Notes: generated by a model from the sequence alone, not told the origin. A stretch of DNA of 64,000 nucleotides from Phytophthora sp. 'mugwort' (GCA_033558025.1 JAUCEF010000012.1:2666001-2730000); one strand, 5' to 3'; shown: positions 34,816-45,503, numbered from the stretch's first letter. Made by a program: numbers and translations.

Positions 34816-35196
34816 ATGAGCCATCTTATTAAGCCCATCACATCCGACCATGAATTAATCGAACTATCGAAAATAATTGGGGTTCATCTTGATGATATCT
34901 ATGAATCAAGTGAAATAACGAAACCAATTTCGAAGAAAGGATCATACCTCATTCTACTACGACCACCTAATATTAATATAGGCCATTGGACGGCAGTTCA
35001 TAACGGTGAGTATTTCGATAGTATGGGTGAAGCAGGTCCTACTAAGTATGGAATTGGAAGATACAACTCCAAGCAATATCAAGGGACTTATGGAGATTAT
35101 TGCGGACCATTTTGTATCTTTTGGCTCTATTCCAAGCAACACAAGAAACCACAATTATTTTCAAAGATGAAGGATCTAAACCTGAAAATAATATAA
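34816..35196 (+). CDS. Adenain-like cysteine protease (copy B)
   Basis: An open frame of 126 residues from the ATG at 34816. The start at MSHLIKP is preferred over an upstream in-frame codon because it follows the promoter-like gap and matches copy D. The catalytic histidine is in GHWTAVHNG, an acidic residue follows in EYFDSMG, and the glutamine and cysteine are in YQGTYGDYCGPFC. This is the adenovirus-type (Ulp1 clan) maturation protease, acting on capsid precursors inside the particle. It is short, as Polinton proteases usually are, and is one of the few virion genes still open in copy B. Confidence 0.85.
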   Translation: MSHLIKPITSDHELIELSKIIGVHLDDIYESSEITKPISKKGSYLILLRPPNINIGHWTAVHNGEYFDSMGEAGPTKYGIGRYNSKQYQGTYGDYCGPFCIFWLYSKQHKKPQLFSKMKDLNLKII

Positions 35197-35198
35197 CC

Positions 35199-35959
35199 AT
35201 GACTTCAAGGAGTTATCAGTTTCATCAGCTATCCCCGAAGCGAAGCTCAAGCGAGCGTTCAAGACAGGAACACTAACGCTGTCGAATGATGATCTAAGCG
35301 GAAGCGGAGCTACACTACATCTACATCCCGAGAGCTACGCTAAGGCAGTCAAGGCTGCTAAAGCGGGGAAAGGAACGCGACTGACTATCACAAAGAAGGA
35401 AATCGGCTATCCATTCAAGCATATGAATGGTGGAGGCATGCACGGAGCGAGTATTTGGTCTAAGGTATGGGGAGGTATCAAATCATCTTTTAAGTTCGCC
35501 AAAGACTCAGGATTACTTAGTAGAGCAGCTGATTTTGCAGTTCCCGCTCTTGCAACATATGCAGGTCAGCCACCGGCGGCTATCCCCGCAAGAGCAGCCA
35601 TTCGTTCCATGACGGGTATTGGTGTCTATGACAGCGACTCTGATAAGGAAGGAGGAAAACTAACTATGACTGATGTGAAGAAGGGAGCTAAGCGAGCTCT
35701 ATCTTACGCTAAACGAAAGGGGGTTCTAACTGGTGCAGTTGATGCAGGAGAGAAGTACCTACTATTCAAGGCGACTAAGCCTGAGCATGAAAACCTAATC
35801 AAGTCTATCCGTGGAGAAGTAAAGAGACGATACGGCGTTGGTGTAGCCAAGGCCAAGGCCAAAAAATTTGCAAAGGGTAGTCAAGAGGCTAAGGATCACA
35901 TGGCTAAGATTCGAGCTATGAGAAAGAAGGCTATGGCAGCTGGAAGTTTTACTTTCTAA
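35199..35959 (+). pseudogene. pX-like basic virion protein, start frameshifted (copy B)
   Basis: A frame open from about 35204 to 35959 codes for KELSVSSAIPEAKL, GSGATLHLH, SIWSKVWGG, SMTGIGVYD and a basic tail (KAKAKKFAKG, MRKKAM). The only nearby ATG (35199) is one base out of frame, so either one base was lost or an in-frame ATG at 35425 is used. Ala/Lys-rich composition, a Gly-rich centre and position beside the protease suggest a core or membrane-lytic virion protein like adenovirus pX/pVI. That is inference, not a motif match. Confidence 0.6.
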
Positions 35960-35977
35960 AAAAATTATATCATCAGC

Positions 35978-36843
35978 TTATTTTTTTGGACGAATTAGAA
36001 GCATGATCGATACTGATGTATCACGAAAGATTACTTTCTTATCATCCTGATTGTAAATGCTAATTGTGATCGTAGAGCGAGAGCCATTGTGGCAGTTCAT
36101 CCAAGCACATTGACTTCGTTTATAATTAATCAACTTTCCAATTGGGGCATCACCTCTATCAAACGCACTTAGAATATCACCCGAGGCGACGTACTCATTT
36201 TTTATAAGATCACAACGAACGATGTATGAGCTCGTTGGATGAGCTTGAGGAATGATATTTGATAGCTGAGCGCTTGCAACAGTAGCCGATGCAGCGGGAT
36301 ACGTTCCTGAAACAAGACCAAGAACCTTACCAAACTCAGCATTGTCAATAATCAGACGAGGCACGCGTGTAATTGTAGGCAAACCAGTACCAGAAACGGA
36401 ATAAAGCCCAGTAGCGGGTCTTGTATATCCTGATGGGAGGGAAGTAGGAGTAGGCGAGAAATCGATCTGAGCAGCGTAATGGACACTGTTTTGAATCAAT
36501 TGGATATAGAAAAAGTTATTCCCTTCGCTATCGATCAGATATGCACCAGCGCTGATCAAAGCAGCTTGGATGCTTGCGTTGATATTTGTGTATCGATATA
36601 TACCATCTTTAGATTAATACTTATCGTAGATGTAGTAGCCGCCGTTGGCACGTCGATTTTGAATGAAGTATTCTGAAATTGCATCGCATCTATGTTATAT
36701 TCCGAGTTGTACATGCTGATTGATTGAACAGCACAAACAGCTTCATGGATGTCAGCAGCCGATCCAGGGAATTGATATTTCCAAGTGGAATTGTATCCAT
36801 CTTGTACGACGTTGGTACTGTCGATTTTGATGAAACTTGACAT
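35978..36843 (-). pseudogene. Minor capsid (penton-like) protein, frameshifted (copy B)
   Basis: Two segments (36843-36556 and 36559-35978) total about 288 codons, broken by one frameshift near 36557. The protein is beta-rich and has no transmembrane or catalytic motif. Landmarks SISMYNSEYNID and SIMLLIRPKK are shared with copy D. Its place between the ATPase and the major capsid genes is the usual Polinton position for the single jelly-roll vertex protein. Confidence 0.7.
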
Positions 36844-36889
36844 CGTTAATTATATGATGCTAAGCATATTTCTGATTGATTAAATGGAA

Positions 36890-37572
36890 TTACTCTTCCA
36901 TCGCAATAGGTCTATCAAAGTTGTACCTGATTTGACCCTTCACCGAGTCGATGAATAACATCTGTCCTTTTTGGTCAGTGGCTTTGTTGTAGTAATAGAC
37001 GATCGAGCGATCATCTACCCCCTTGATATTGAAGTCCTTGACCACCATCTGTAAATCACGCTTCGAATTAGCTTTTAGGATCGCCACGTACTCTGAATTC
37101 AAGCGAATCATCTTATCAGTAGCAAAGTAGCTGTGGCTAAGGAATATGGTGGATATCTTGAAATGTCGGCCGTTGTAAATAATGTGAGAAGATATTATTC
37201 TGGAGTAGCTTATCATTACTGTAGTCGTCTATGATGACAAGTTCAGGTTTGTTGGAGCTCATTGGCGTATGGCGGACTTGATCAACTTTCGGTGGGGTAT
37301 CGGGGTCAGCGAAAGTAATGAAATCTTCCAACTTATCACGGAGATACTCATACAATTCTTGCTGAGGATTACGAGCTATGGTCGTTAGATGTGCAAATAC
37401 GTGAGGAGAATGCTTGAGAATGAACATACATAGATTGTTCTTCCCACTGAACGATGGACCAAGGACAACCATCCTGAACAGCTTTTTAATGTCAAGAGCT
37501 GGTATATCACCCATGCTTGACGATTTGAACTTTTTCGGGAGGGAGGCCCCATAGTTTGGAATTCCGCTCATG
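36890..37572 (-). pseudogene. FtsK/HerA (A32-like) packaging ATPase, frameshifted (copy B)
   Basis: Two segments overlap at 37216-37137. The N-terminal half holds the P-loop VLGPSFSGKNNL and Walker B LVIIDDY; the C-terminal half holds LSHSYFATDKMIRLNSEYV and ILKANSKRDLQ. The family drives genome packaging. The residue after GK is Asn where Thr or Ser normally binds Mg-ATP; copy D has Ile there. It diverges from the fibre gene over a 49-bp gap. The start at 37572 (MSGIPNYGASLPKK) matches MAKKIDNWGAALPKE in copy D. Confidence 0.85.
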
Positions 37573-37621
37573 ATCGTGTATTTAATCGCTTGTTCTATAT
37601 AGCTTGAGACAAAAAACAACT
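37573..37621. promoter_or_regulatory. Palindromic CTATATAG between ATPase and fibre
   Basis: CTATATAG at 37595-37602 is self-complementary and sits about midway between the two divergent ATG codons (23 and 19 bp away), so it could serve both genes. Confidence 0.5.
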
Positions 37622-39639
37622 ATGAGTTCTGGTTTTCATTATCCTCAGCCAATTTTCACATCAACCATCTATAATCCCGATTACTTTCTAAAGTTGGATT
37701 CGTCTGGTTATCTGTCATATGAGTATGCTCAGACTTTGTATCTTGATAAGAATGATTATCGATTGACGTTCCTATCAGGGATTTCACCCGGGATAGCTAC
37801 ACAAGGCGTATCACTTGTTCCTGGAACCAATAATGATATTAGTGGGCTTGGTACTATCAGTTGCACCGCTCTGACGGTCGCAGGTGTTCCCGTGGGGACT
37901 CTACCATCATTCTTAGATGGAATTACACCCGGATCAGCCGCAACCTCAAAGGCTCTCGTTCTTGGAGGATCTGGCGAAATCGGAACTATTACATCACTGA
38001 CGGCGACCAATATTTATGGATCCATAAAGACCGCGGCGCAGCCTGGTATTACTTCACTTGGCACTCTCTCAGCATTGAATGTCTCTGGCGCTGTATCGGC
38101 AGCTACACTATCTGGCACGCTATCGACAGGAGCTCAAACCAATATTACTTCACTTGGGACGCTATCAGGGCTCACGATTGGCGGCAACCTTGTATTCGGG
38201 TGCAGGTAGATCATTAACTGGTTTATCATCAATATCCGCAACAACGCTGACTGGAGCTGTTTCTTTTTTTTTTTTTTTCAGGATCTCAAACGGGCATTAC
38301 GGCTGTTGGAATCCTAACCAACCTCACGCTGAATACTGGTGGAACTGGTTTGCAAATACCTAACCTCAAATTCTGGAACTCATCGTTGGGATCGTATCTC
38401 AATTTTGATCATATGGCACTCGTTGGCATCAGTTATGGTGGTGCTGTAGCATCTAAAGCTCTCGTAGTTGATATCAACAAGGATATCGCATCGATCCGCA
38501 CTCTTGATGCCCAAAACCTGAATGGTTCGATAAAAGTCAGCGGGACACTCGGCGACTTCGGATCGATCAGAATCAGCGGGACTGATGTTATCACAAGCTC
38601 AAGGCATATCCAAAATATCGGTAATATTGCTTGTAACGGAACGTTGAACGCATTCGCTGGGTATCAAGTCAATAGTGTTGCTTTCGTCGATGCAAGTCGA
38701 AATATATCAGCAGCAACCTTTTCAACATCTGGTGATATTACGTGCTCTGGAAGTCTAAAGGGTTTTTTAGCTTATGGAAATCAAGCTAATATAACAACTG
38801 TAGGAAGCTTAACAGACTTAGGCATTAATTCAACACCTGCAAATGAATATTTCTCTATTACTGGATCTGGAACGGATTATTTGGATAGTAGCTATACAAG
38901 GATGCTTGCATTTAAAGGATCGAACATTTCACCTGTTCAGTTTCAAATCGAGGTCAATAATGGCACTAATGCAACATCTACGAATGCTACTTGAATTGGA
39001 AATTATACATCTAATGACCTAAGATTTGGTACTAATCAGACAACTCGTATGACTCTAACGAACACTGGACGTCTTGGATTATCTACTGTCACCCCATCAG
39101 CCCCTCTCCATGTCTCTAATACTGTAAGTTATACATGGAATAGTGCAGGTAATGTAGGATTAACAGTGTATCGACTAAGAAGTGATTCTGGAGTGACAGA
39201 AACTGCTACTGGAACACCAATCACATATACAAATGTATGCGGTATATTTAACGGATATATTGGTTGCGAAGCGATGGTTATGCAATCAGATCGTCGTTTA
39301 AAGCAAGATATTGTTGATGTGCCTATTGGCCGTGTTGAATGTCTTTACAAGACCTTGAAAGTGAAATCATATAAATGGAAGCAACATCCTGATAAGCCAA
39401 AAGAATTGGGTCTGATTGCTCAGGATGTTTTAGATCAAGGATTCTTAGATTTAGTCGCTCGTATCCCTGATAATGATACAGAACTTGAGCAAAGTTCTGA
39501 TCCATGGTTAGAGCCTAAGGGGGTAAAGCTTCATGTAGATTATTCAAAATTAGCTGCTTATAACGTGAGAATGATTCAGGCATTGATTGATAGAGTAGAT
39601 GACCAGCAAAAGCAAATCGATGAGTTGAAAAATCGCTGA
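37622..39639 (+). pseudogene. Fibre protein with S74 chaperone domain (copy B)
   Basis: About 670 codons in several frames. The N-terminal part has LYLDKNDYRLTFLSGI and repeats of the type TSLGTLSxLxVxG, as in phage fibres. The C-terminal part (39049-39639) has SDRRLKQDI, YKWKQHPDKPKELGLIAQDVLD and the coiled coil DRVDDQQKQIDELKNR, typical of the S74 intramolecular chaperone. A frameshift near 38205 is shared with copy C. A T-rich insertion (38262-38280) and a stop at 38992 also break it. A receptor-binding fibre is the likely role. It is convergent with the large unknown gene through two small ORFs. Confidence 0.82.
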
Positions 39640-39652
39640 GTGAGTATAGACA

Positions 39653-39914
39653 ATGGCTGCCTTCAAGTTTAGAGTTTCTCAACGAAAGGAAAAAATATGA
39701 TGCTGTGTTTGATGATGGTAGCATTGTATCTTTTGGCGCTTTCAAGCGGGATGGTACGCCTTATCAACAATACAAGGATTCGACACCTTTTAGAGCATTT
39801 CGTGCGTATAATCACAGCGATAAAGCGAGGCGCGAAAGATACTATAAGCGACACAAAAACAAGCATCCGATGTACTCAGCCGATTGGTTTTCGAAAAAAT
39901 ATTTATGGACCTAA
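39653..39914 (+). CDS. DUF5754-like small protein (copy B)
   Basis: The conserved part reads FDDGSIVSFG, then RRERYYKRHKNKHPMYSA and FSKKYLW. This pattern (KY..vF.dG....FG, RR..Y..RH, S...LW) is a small protein family common in nucleocytoplasmic large DNA viruses. The nearest ATG (39653, MAAFKFRVSQRK) is in another frame and would need one shift near 39693, a situation shared with copy C. The start is therefore undecided. Function is unknown; it lies 14 bp after the fibre stop. Confidence 0.55.
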
Positions 39915-39924
39915 ATATAAAACA

Positions 39925-40161
39925 ATGGGTTGCCTACCAAGTAAAGAGCTCAAAACTAATTTAACTACTGATGAACCTAATCAGATCGTGGGATCGACGA
40001 TGCTACAAGCTGACAAAAGTATTGTTCTTGGTGATAGTGTGTTCCTTCCCACCAAAAATCCTGATGTTGAGTCTGCCATACTTGAAGTAAGTATCAGCGA
40101 TAAAAAAATTAACATTTATCGAGGATATCGAAACAAACTCGTGCGAAGTGGCATTGCTTAG
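39925..40161 (+). CDS. Small protein with N-myristoylation/palmitoylation-like start (copy B)
   Basis: 78 residues starting MGCLPSKELK. Gly2 with Ser6 and a Lys7 fits the N-myristoylation consensus, and Cys3 is placed for palmitoylation, as in Src-family kinases. The remainder (GSTMLQADKSIVLGDSVFL) looks beta-rich with no known domain. CTAAATATAAAA lies just before the ATG. The TAG stop overlaps the stop of the opposite large gene. It is intact in copy C. A membrane-associated role is inferred from the start only. Confidence 0.6.
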   Translation: MGCLPSKELKTNLTTDEPNQIVGSTMLQADKSIVLGDSVFLPTKNPDVESAILEVSISDKKINIYRGYRNKLVRSGIA

Positions 40162-43107
40162 ATAGCAAACGTCTTCACGGTCTTTTTTTTCTTGGGTTGG
40201 TAGGCCCACATACGCCCACCCTCGGTTTGCGTTGATGCATCCACCTTCCTGATGGACTTATCGAGATCAGTAGCCCATACGGCTGCCTGAGCCTTCTGAG
40301 GGCGTTCATGAATGATTAGATTCTTCATGATGGCTTTGAGCTCAGCAACGTTGTTATCAGCGTTATCACTGCAATAATTCGGGGGTTAAAGAAAAACATG
40401 ATTATAGTAGTCGAGTTATAATTTCTTTAAATTCTTTATCATCAATGAGTCGATTGCTGTACATATTCACTGTAAGAGACTTGAGCTGTTTGATGATGCT
40501 TGGATTATCATTTTCTAACTCAATATGAGCCTTGAGCTTGTCATACTCAGCGCGAAGTGTTTCAAGTGGATCAGTGAGCTTATCGTGAAAATTGTACTGA
40601 AGATGAGTTATCGCAAGGATCTCTTTGAACATTTTTTTATGTTCGATGCTGAGCTTGTCATACATCCCCTGATCGATATGGTTCTTATATACGAGACTTC
40701 TGATCATTGATTTTAGGCTATCACTGATTTGACACTTCGGCCCACACTTGCGACGATTCGGCTGTACAATCACAAGCGTCTTAGCATCAAGGTCAGGAAT
40801 ACGAATGTACTTGCTACCGAGCTGTCGATAAATGTAGGCGCTTGGTGTCGTTAACCCCTGAATCTCATTTAGGTTGTAGGTCCTTCCACGTCTGACCACC
40901 CCATCGAGTGGTGCAACACCTGCTCCTCTTAGGCCACGACCTTTCAATCCGCTTCCGCTAACCTGATTGATCATATCATTCATAACTCCACGAACCGATT
41001 TATCATCTTGACGATCAACAAAGCCATCTACATTGATTTGCTCCTGAGCCACAATGCTATATATAAGCCATCTACATTGATTTGCTCCTGAGCCACAATG
41101 CTATATTTTGCGTTAAATACAGCTCTTGTTGCCTTCATAGCTGATGCCGCTGCCTTTAGTGCCGATCGAGCTGATTTTGAGTTGTTTCCTTTGACTGCTT
41201 CCTTAGCCTCTTCATAACGTTTTTGCGCTTCTCCGTATGATTGGTAAGCGCGTTCAGAATCGTCATGAAGCTTCTGTAGTTGGTCTTCACTATCAACCTG
41301 AGTATAGGGTTCAATACCTTGTCGTCTGATATCATGAGCCGTATTCAAGATTGCTTCATTCAATATCTTAAGATTATCATCGAGATTTTTGCGCCTTTGC
41401 TGATCAAGTTTCTTACTTTCAACCAATTGTGCTGCTTCCTCATCATTTGATGGGAATGGATACTCAACTTCCTTGAGATATTTATCCAAATCCTCAAATC
41501 CATCGAGCAACGATAGGAATGTACCCATCCACCTGATATTCCTCATCAATCCCTTCCACGCTTCTCCAAATACTTGCTTGTGTTTCCCATTTCTAATATT
41601 CAATGGTCTGGTCTCAGATGGCTCACCAAAATAGTAGTCTGTATGCGTTTTAACACTGTCTTTAACCTCAACGATTGGTTTGAGTCTAAACGGGATTTTA
41701 ATACCCTTTGAAGGAAGTTGCGTATAGTAATCAGTTAAGATGTTTTTAGCATCGTTATCAGCGTTGGATAGGTTTTGATCCATATCTTCATCAATTCCAG
41801 CCATAATACCTTGACGTGCCTCACCTACGCCTTCTGTGAAATCATTAACATCAATTTCTTTGTCCTCATCACCGATCATCTCTAAGTCAAGACCTTTCGA
41901 CCTGACCATATCTCTACAAATGATTTGAGCGTAAGTTGCCAATTAACCTTCTTGATGATAGCCGGCTTCATTTGATTACTTTCCTTACCGAAAACACCAA
42001 TAGTACTTCCCTTGATCCATACATAACCATTAGCATCAAATGGTGTTGATTTGTTCGTTCCTTTAAGGATAGGAACAATCTTCTTCATTAAACCATTAGA
42101 TTCAAGTAGTTCCTTATTTTTAGCAATGATCAAGTACATTTTGGATTTACTATTAGACTGATCGGAAGTTGTAAAAGTTGAATTATCAAAGAGAAAACTG
42201 TCCTCAAGTCGTTGTTTGCTTTGTTTATAGTCGTCAAAAGAAGAAGCACTTGCTCTTTTGGATCCAATACACTTCCATACTTGAAAAGGTGCATTTTTAT
42301 CCTCTTTACCCATCTCATTTCGCTCATGTTTCTCATTGATATAATTGTTAAATCTAACATCGTTTGTGATGACAAATCCAATATGATCGTATGTCTCTTC
42401 CCAATCAATGCTTGGAACCGAGACAATCTTGTTCAATCTAATACTGTATGTCTTAGCTCCGTTTCCAATATAATACTTTGTTAGCTGACGTCCATTAGAA
42501 GCAAGAGGATGAATACCCATTTGAGCAAGAATCGGATAAACCTCAAATATTTCCTCAACCGCTTTCTTAAATTCGTTTTGAGAGATTTGTTCATCATCGC
42601 TAAATAGAGTGTCAGGTGTTGGTGATGCATCCTCCCCAACAGCGATATCAACTGAAGGGATACTAATTCCTTCTATTGAAACATTAGATAGTGGTCTCTG
42701 TAATGGAGGGATACTAACACCATCCAGTTTAACATCGGAAAGTAATCTAACGTTAGGTTCTGTGTTAGTTCCAGTTGTTGGGATGCCTCAGGGTTTATAC
42801 CAGAGTTTTCATCACTGAGACTTTTTTTTAAGTCGGATTGAGCAATCGCCTGATCAATAATATCATTCAGGTTTTGCTTCACTGCATCAGGGATTGCTTC
42901 ATCAGTGCCAACACCTGTATCAGTTTGGGTTGTTGCCGTCGTCTTCTTAGCTATCGTAGTGAAAGAATTGGATACATCAGTCGCCCACGATGTGCTCTGA
43001 TACATCTCACGCTTGGCGTTAGCTTGTCGAACCCGTCGCTGAGCTTTTTCAAGTAGCTCCTGACGTTTCTGCTCTCTTTGAGCGCGGGATGTGAAATTTG
43101 GGAACAT
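40158..43107 (-). pseudogene. Large unknown Polinton protein, frameshifted (copy B)
   Basis: About 980 codons from [13 protein letters not shown] (43107) to the basic tail PKKKKTVKTFAI (stop at 40158), in at least four frames (changes near 42745, 41945, 41060 and 40405). It has a Glu/Lys-rich coiled-coil-like N-terminus, a mixed globular middle, an Ala-rich helix (ARSALKAAASAMKATRA), a Gly-rich motif (SGLKGRGLRGAG), a CGPKCQ pair and a helical C-terminus. I do not recognise the family; size and position match the unidentified large protein of many Polintons. A CATATAG motif precedes the start. A duplication of about 43 bp at 41029-41105 is private to this copy. Confidence 0.6.
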
Positions 43108-43400
43108 CGTATCTATATGTTGCGAATCATAAAAAAAATAAGTACTCAAATTACCAATAACTCGGCATGACTGAGTCGTGTCGGAAGTAGCATAAGAATG
43201 ACAAATATGATTTCGCTCATTTAGAAGATTAAGATATCGATCCTTGATACAATGGAATGGAACTCCAAATATATCTTCCAACTCATTTCTATACTTCTGA
43301 TTTACAACAATTTTACGGAAAGTAGCGACAGCATCAAGATTCATCAACTCATTCTTGATACGACTAACCTCCTGAATGATCCAAAGCTTCTTTTGTAGCT
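43108..43400 (-). pseudogene. Cysteine-rich small Polinton ORF, part after codon 14
   Basis: It begins at [11 protein letters not shown], fused in frame to CE3, and lacks the MCAGC start, which is at 18203-18168. Because its T run is one base shorter than in copy C, the frame continues into the large protein downstream, giving an accidental CE3-Polinton fusion frame from 44217 to 42673. Confidence 0.8.
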
Positions 43401-44756
43401 GCGTCGAGCCGAGGTATTGCGAAGTGCCGGCGGGCACTACGTTGAATCGATAGCTGTACACCGGCACGTCGTCGCGTGTCCACATGTGCGACATAAAGCG
43501 ACGAGGGCCATGCTGATTGTTGTCTCCGGCGTATGCCTCCACGCGCTTGTACATGTATCCAAAGGATGTGTCGTTGCCTGGGCGTCCACGGAGCGTAGCG
43601 GGAATACCAATCTGTGGGATGTCGGGGTACATTTTCAGGAGCACCTCGGCCTCCTCTTCGCTGTAGCCCATTGTTGTAACCAGGTACTCGTAGAACTCCT
43701 CGGTTGTGTCAATCCCGGACTTGCCAAACGCAGTACCCTCGTCAGAGTTGGCGCCATGCAGGATCGGTACGTGCACGAACTTGCCCTTGCCAATGAGTTT
43801 CGGGCCCACGTCCGTCAGGAAGTCGCCATCGACGGACGGCGCGTACATTGCCGAAGTAGCGACAGAGCTGTTGAGAACAGCCGAGAGCGTATCAATCGGG
43901 ACTTCGCGGAGGCACTCGACAGTGTCTTCTGCAGAGCTGCAATTCGTGGCATTGGTGATCTTGTTGTAGTAGACGTCCCAGGCAGACGCGTTCTTGAAGC
44001 TCTTCGGCCAGTAAGCGGAGGCGCCCGACTCCATCACGGCACTACGAAAGAGGCCGTCGTCACGGCCGTCGTAGGCTACCAGCTGGTACCCAATGCTGCG
44101 AGCTCCAGCACTCTCACCCCAAACGGTGACCTTGCTGGTATCGCCACCGAAAGCCGCTATGTTCTCTTGTACCCAGTGCAGCGCCAGACGCTGGTCTTTC
44201 AGTGCGAGGTTGGTCACAGAGCCTTGTGAACAGCAGAGCCCGACAGGAAACCGAAGGCTTGTAGACGGTAGTTGAAGCTGACGCCGATGAATGGCTTGCC
44301 GGTTGCAACCGCCTCTTCCATGATGTAGGAAAGATTGTAGCGTGGGTCACGAGCACCGCCCTGGGTGAGACCTCCACCGTGAATCCACACACCGACAGGC
44401 AAATTGTCGCCTTCAGACACGTTACTCGGACGGATTACATTGATCGTCAAGCAGTCCTCCGAGACGATGTTGCCCAGTACCCATGTATCGCTGCCGTAGC
44501 CGTAGCACATGGCAGCGTATTCCGTTGCGTTCTTGACGTCTTTCCAGGTCGTGTTGAGCAGTTCCGGGTTCCGAAAGCGAAGGCTGTTTACGGGGGGTTG
44601 GGCGTATGGCATGCCGAGGAAAAGGTCCTGGTTGTAGGTGGATTGGTAGACACCCGAGTAGGATCCATTCTTAATCGTGACTGTCGGTGCGTCTGAGGCA
44701 GCGATGGGCGTAGCCAGCAGTGCAACCGCCGCGACCAGGTACAGAAGATAACGCAT
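43401..44756 (-). pseudogene. Carboxylesterase CE3, 5' part
   Basis: A signal peptide (MRYLLYLVAAVALLATPIAA) is followed by [38 protein letters not shown] and the sequence up to QYLGST just before the histidine region. A frameshift near 44217 splits the frame. At 43400/43401 it passes into a Polinton ORF; the missing C-terminal part is 17841-18167. It is a paralog of CE1 on the same strand as the CE1 end at 50.8 kb, consistent with an ancestral tandem pair. Secreted esterase; substrate unknown. Confidence 0.88.
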
Positions 44757-45498
44757 GAAGGTGAAGTAAATGAAGCGGGATTGTCACCAAGCTTGTCGTC
44801 AACTAGTGCGCTTGCGAGTAAGACAAAGAGTGAGGCCGCGATCTTCCGCGTCGCAAAGGAATGGTGTCCAAGGCAATAAAAGAGCCGCGGGCAACTGCAA
44901 GTTGATGTTCGAGGAATGACTGCCGTCAACTCTCGGGTTACAAGCACATACATCCATATGCGTGTGTCCATGACAATACCCAAGCAGACCAGGAGGGATT
45001 CCGATTACCGGTAGTTCATGTGACGTAGGTTGGGACTAACTAGCCTTGTGACGAGGCTGGGGCCGCCCTTGTCGACCTGCTGCCGATATGTGTTATTACT
45101 CTTGCAACTAGTTTAAATGACGTAATAATGATGAATGTTAAGCTTGTAAAAAAAAAAAATGATGAAAGCCGTCGACACTTTTCGTTTGATAATCGTGCCC
45201 TCGCTTTTGTCGGTCACGATTTGCTTTGTGGTTGAAGCAGGAAAGGCCCAGTTGAAGCGGTAACGGTACACAATTACACAATCATTGACGGACACAAATG
45301 TACTGTATGTTCCTCTACTGGAGTTCAATTTTGTAGTACACTGTGCATAGATGTTCTAAGCGCGGTATACACCGGTTTGATGTACGCGATATTCTGCGGG
45401 ACATTAATTGTATACAGCAACAAGCTCAAAGTTCATAAACGACCATTTAGATGCCTGGAGGTGTGACCTAAATAAGCAGAACCTGCAGGGCTATATGT
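44757..45498. other. Intergenic region upstream of CE3
   Basis: No gene is recognised; it should contain the former CE3 promoter and the site where the copia element landed. Confidence 0.4.
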
Positions 45499-45503
45499 AG
45501 TAA
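45499..45503 (+). other. Copia target site duplication, left (agtaa)
   Basis: agtaa precedes the left LTR; the same five bases follow the right LTR at 50206-50210. Confidence 0.9.

Larger units (their letters stand above)
32450..43400 (-). mobile_element. Maverick/Polinton, capsid-side end to middle (copy B)
   Basis: It starts with an intact terminal repeat and carries the virion module, ending inside the small cysteine-rich ORF at 43400, four bases from where copy A stops in the same ORF. Together A and B contain one whole element of about 18.2 kb. It is nearly identical to copy C where the two overlap (37.6-43.4 kb versus 58.4-64 kb). Strand is given in the sense polymerase end to capsid end. 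Confidence 0.9.

Noticed and set aside
42673..44217. A 514-codon frame that looks like a carboxylesterase-Polinton fusion protein
   Set aside because: The fusion is an accident of the insertion junction; upstream CE3 is frameshifted and the downstream frame is itself broken.
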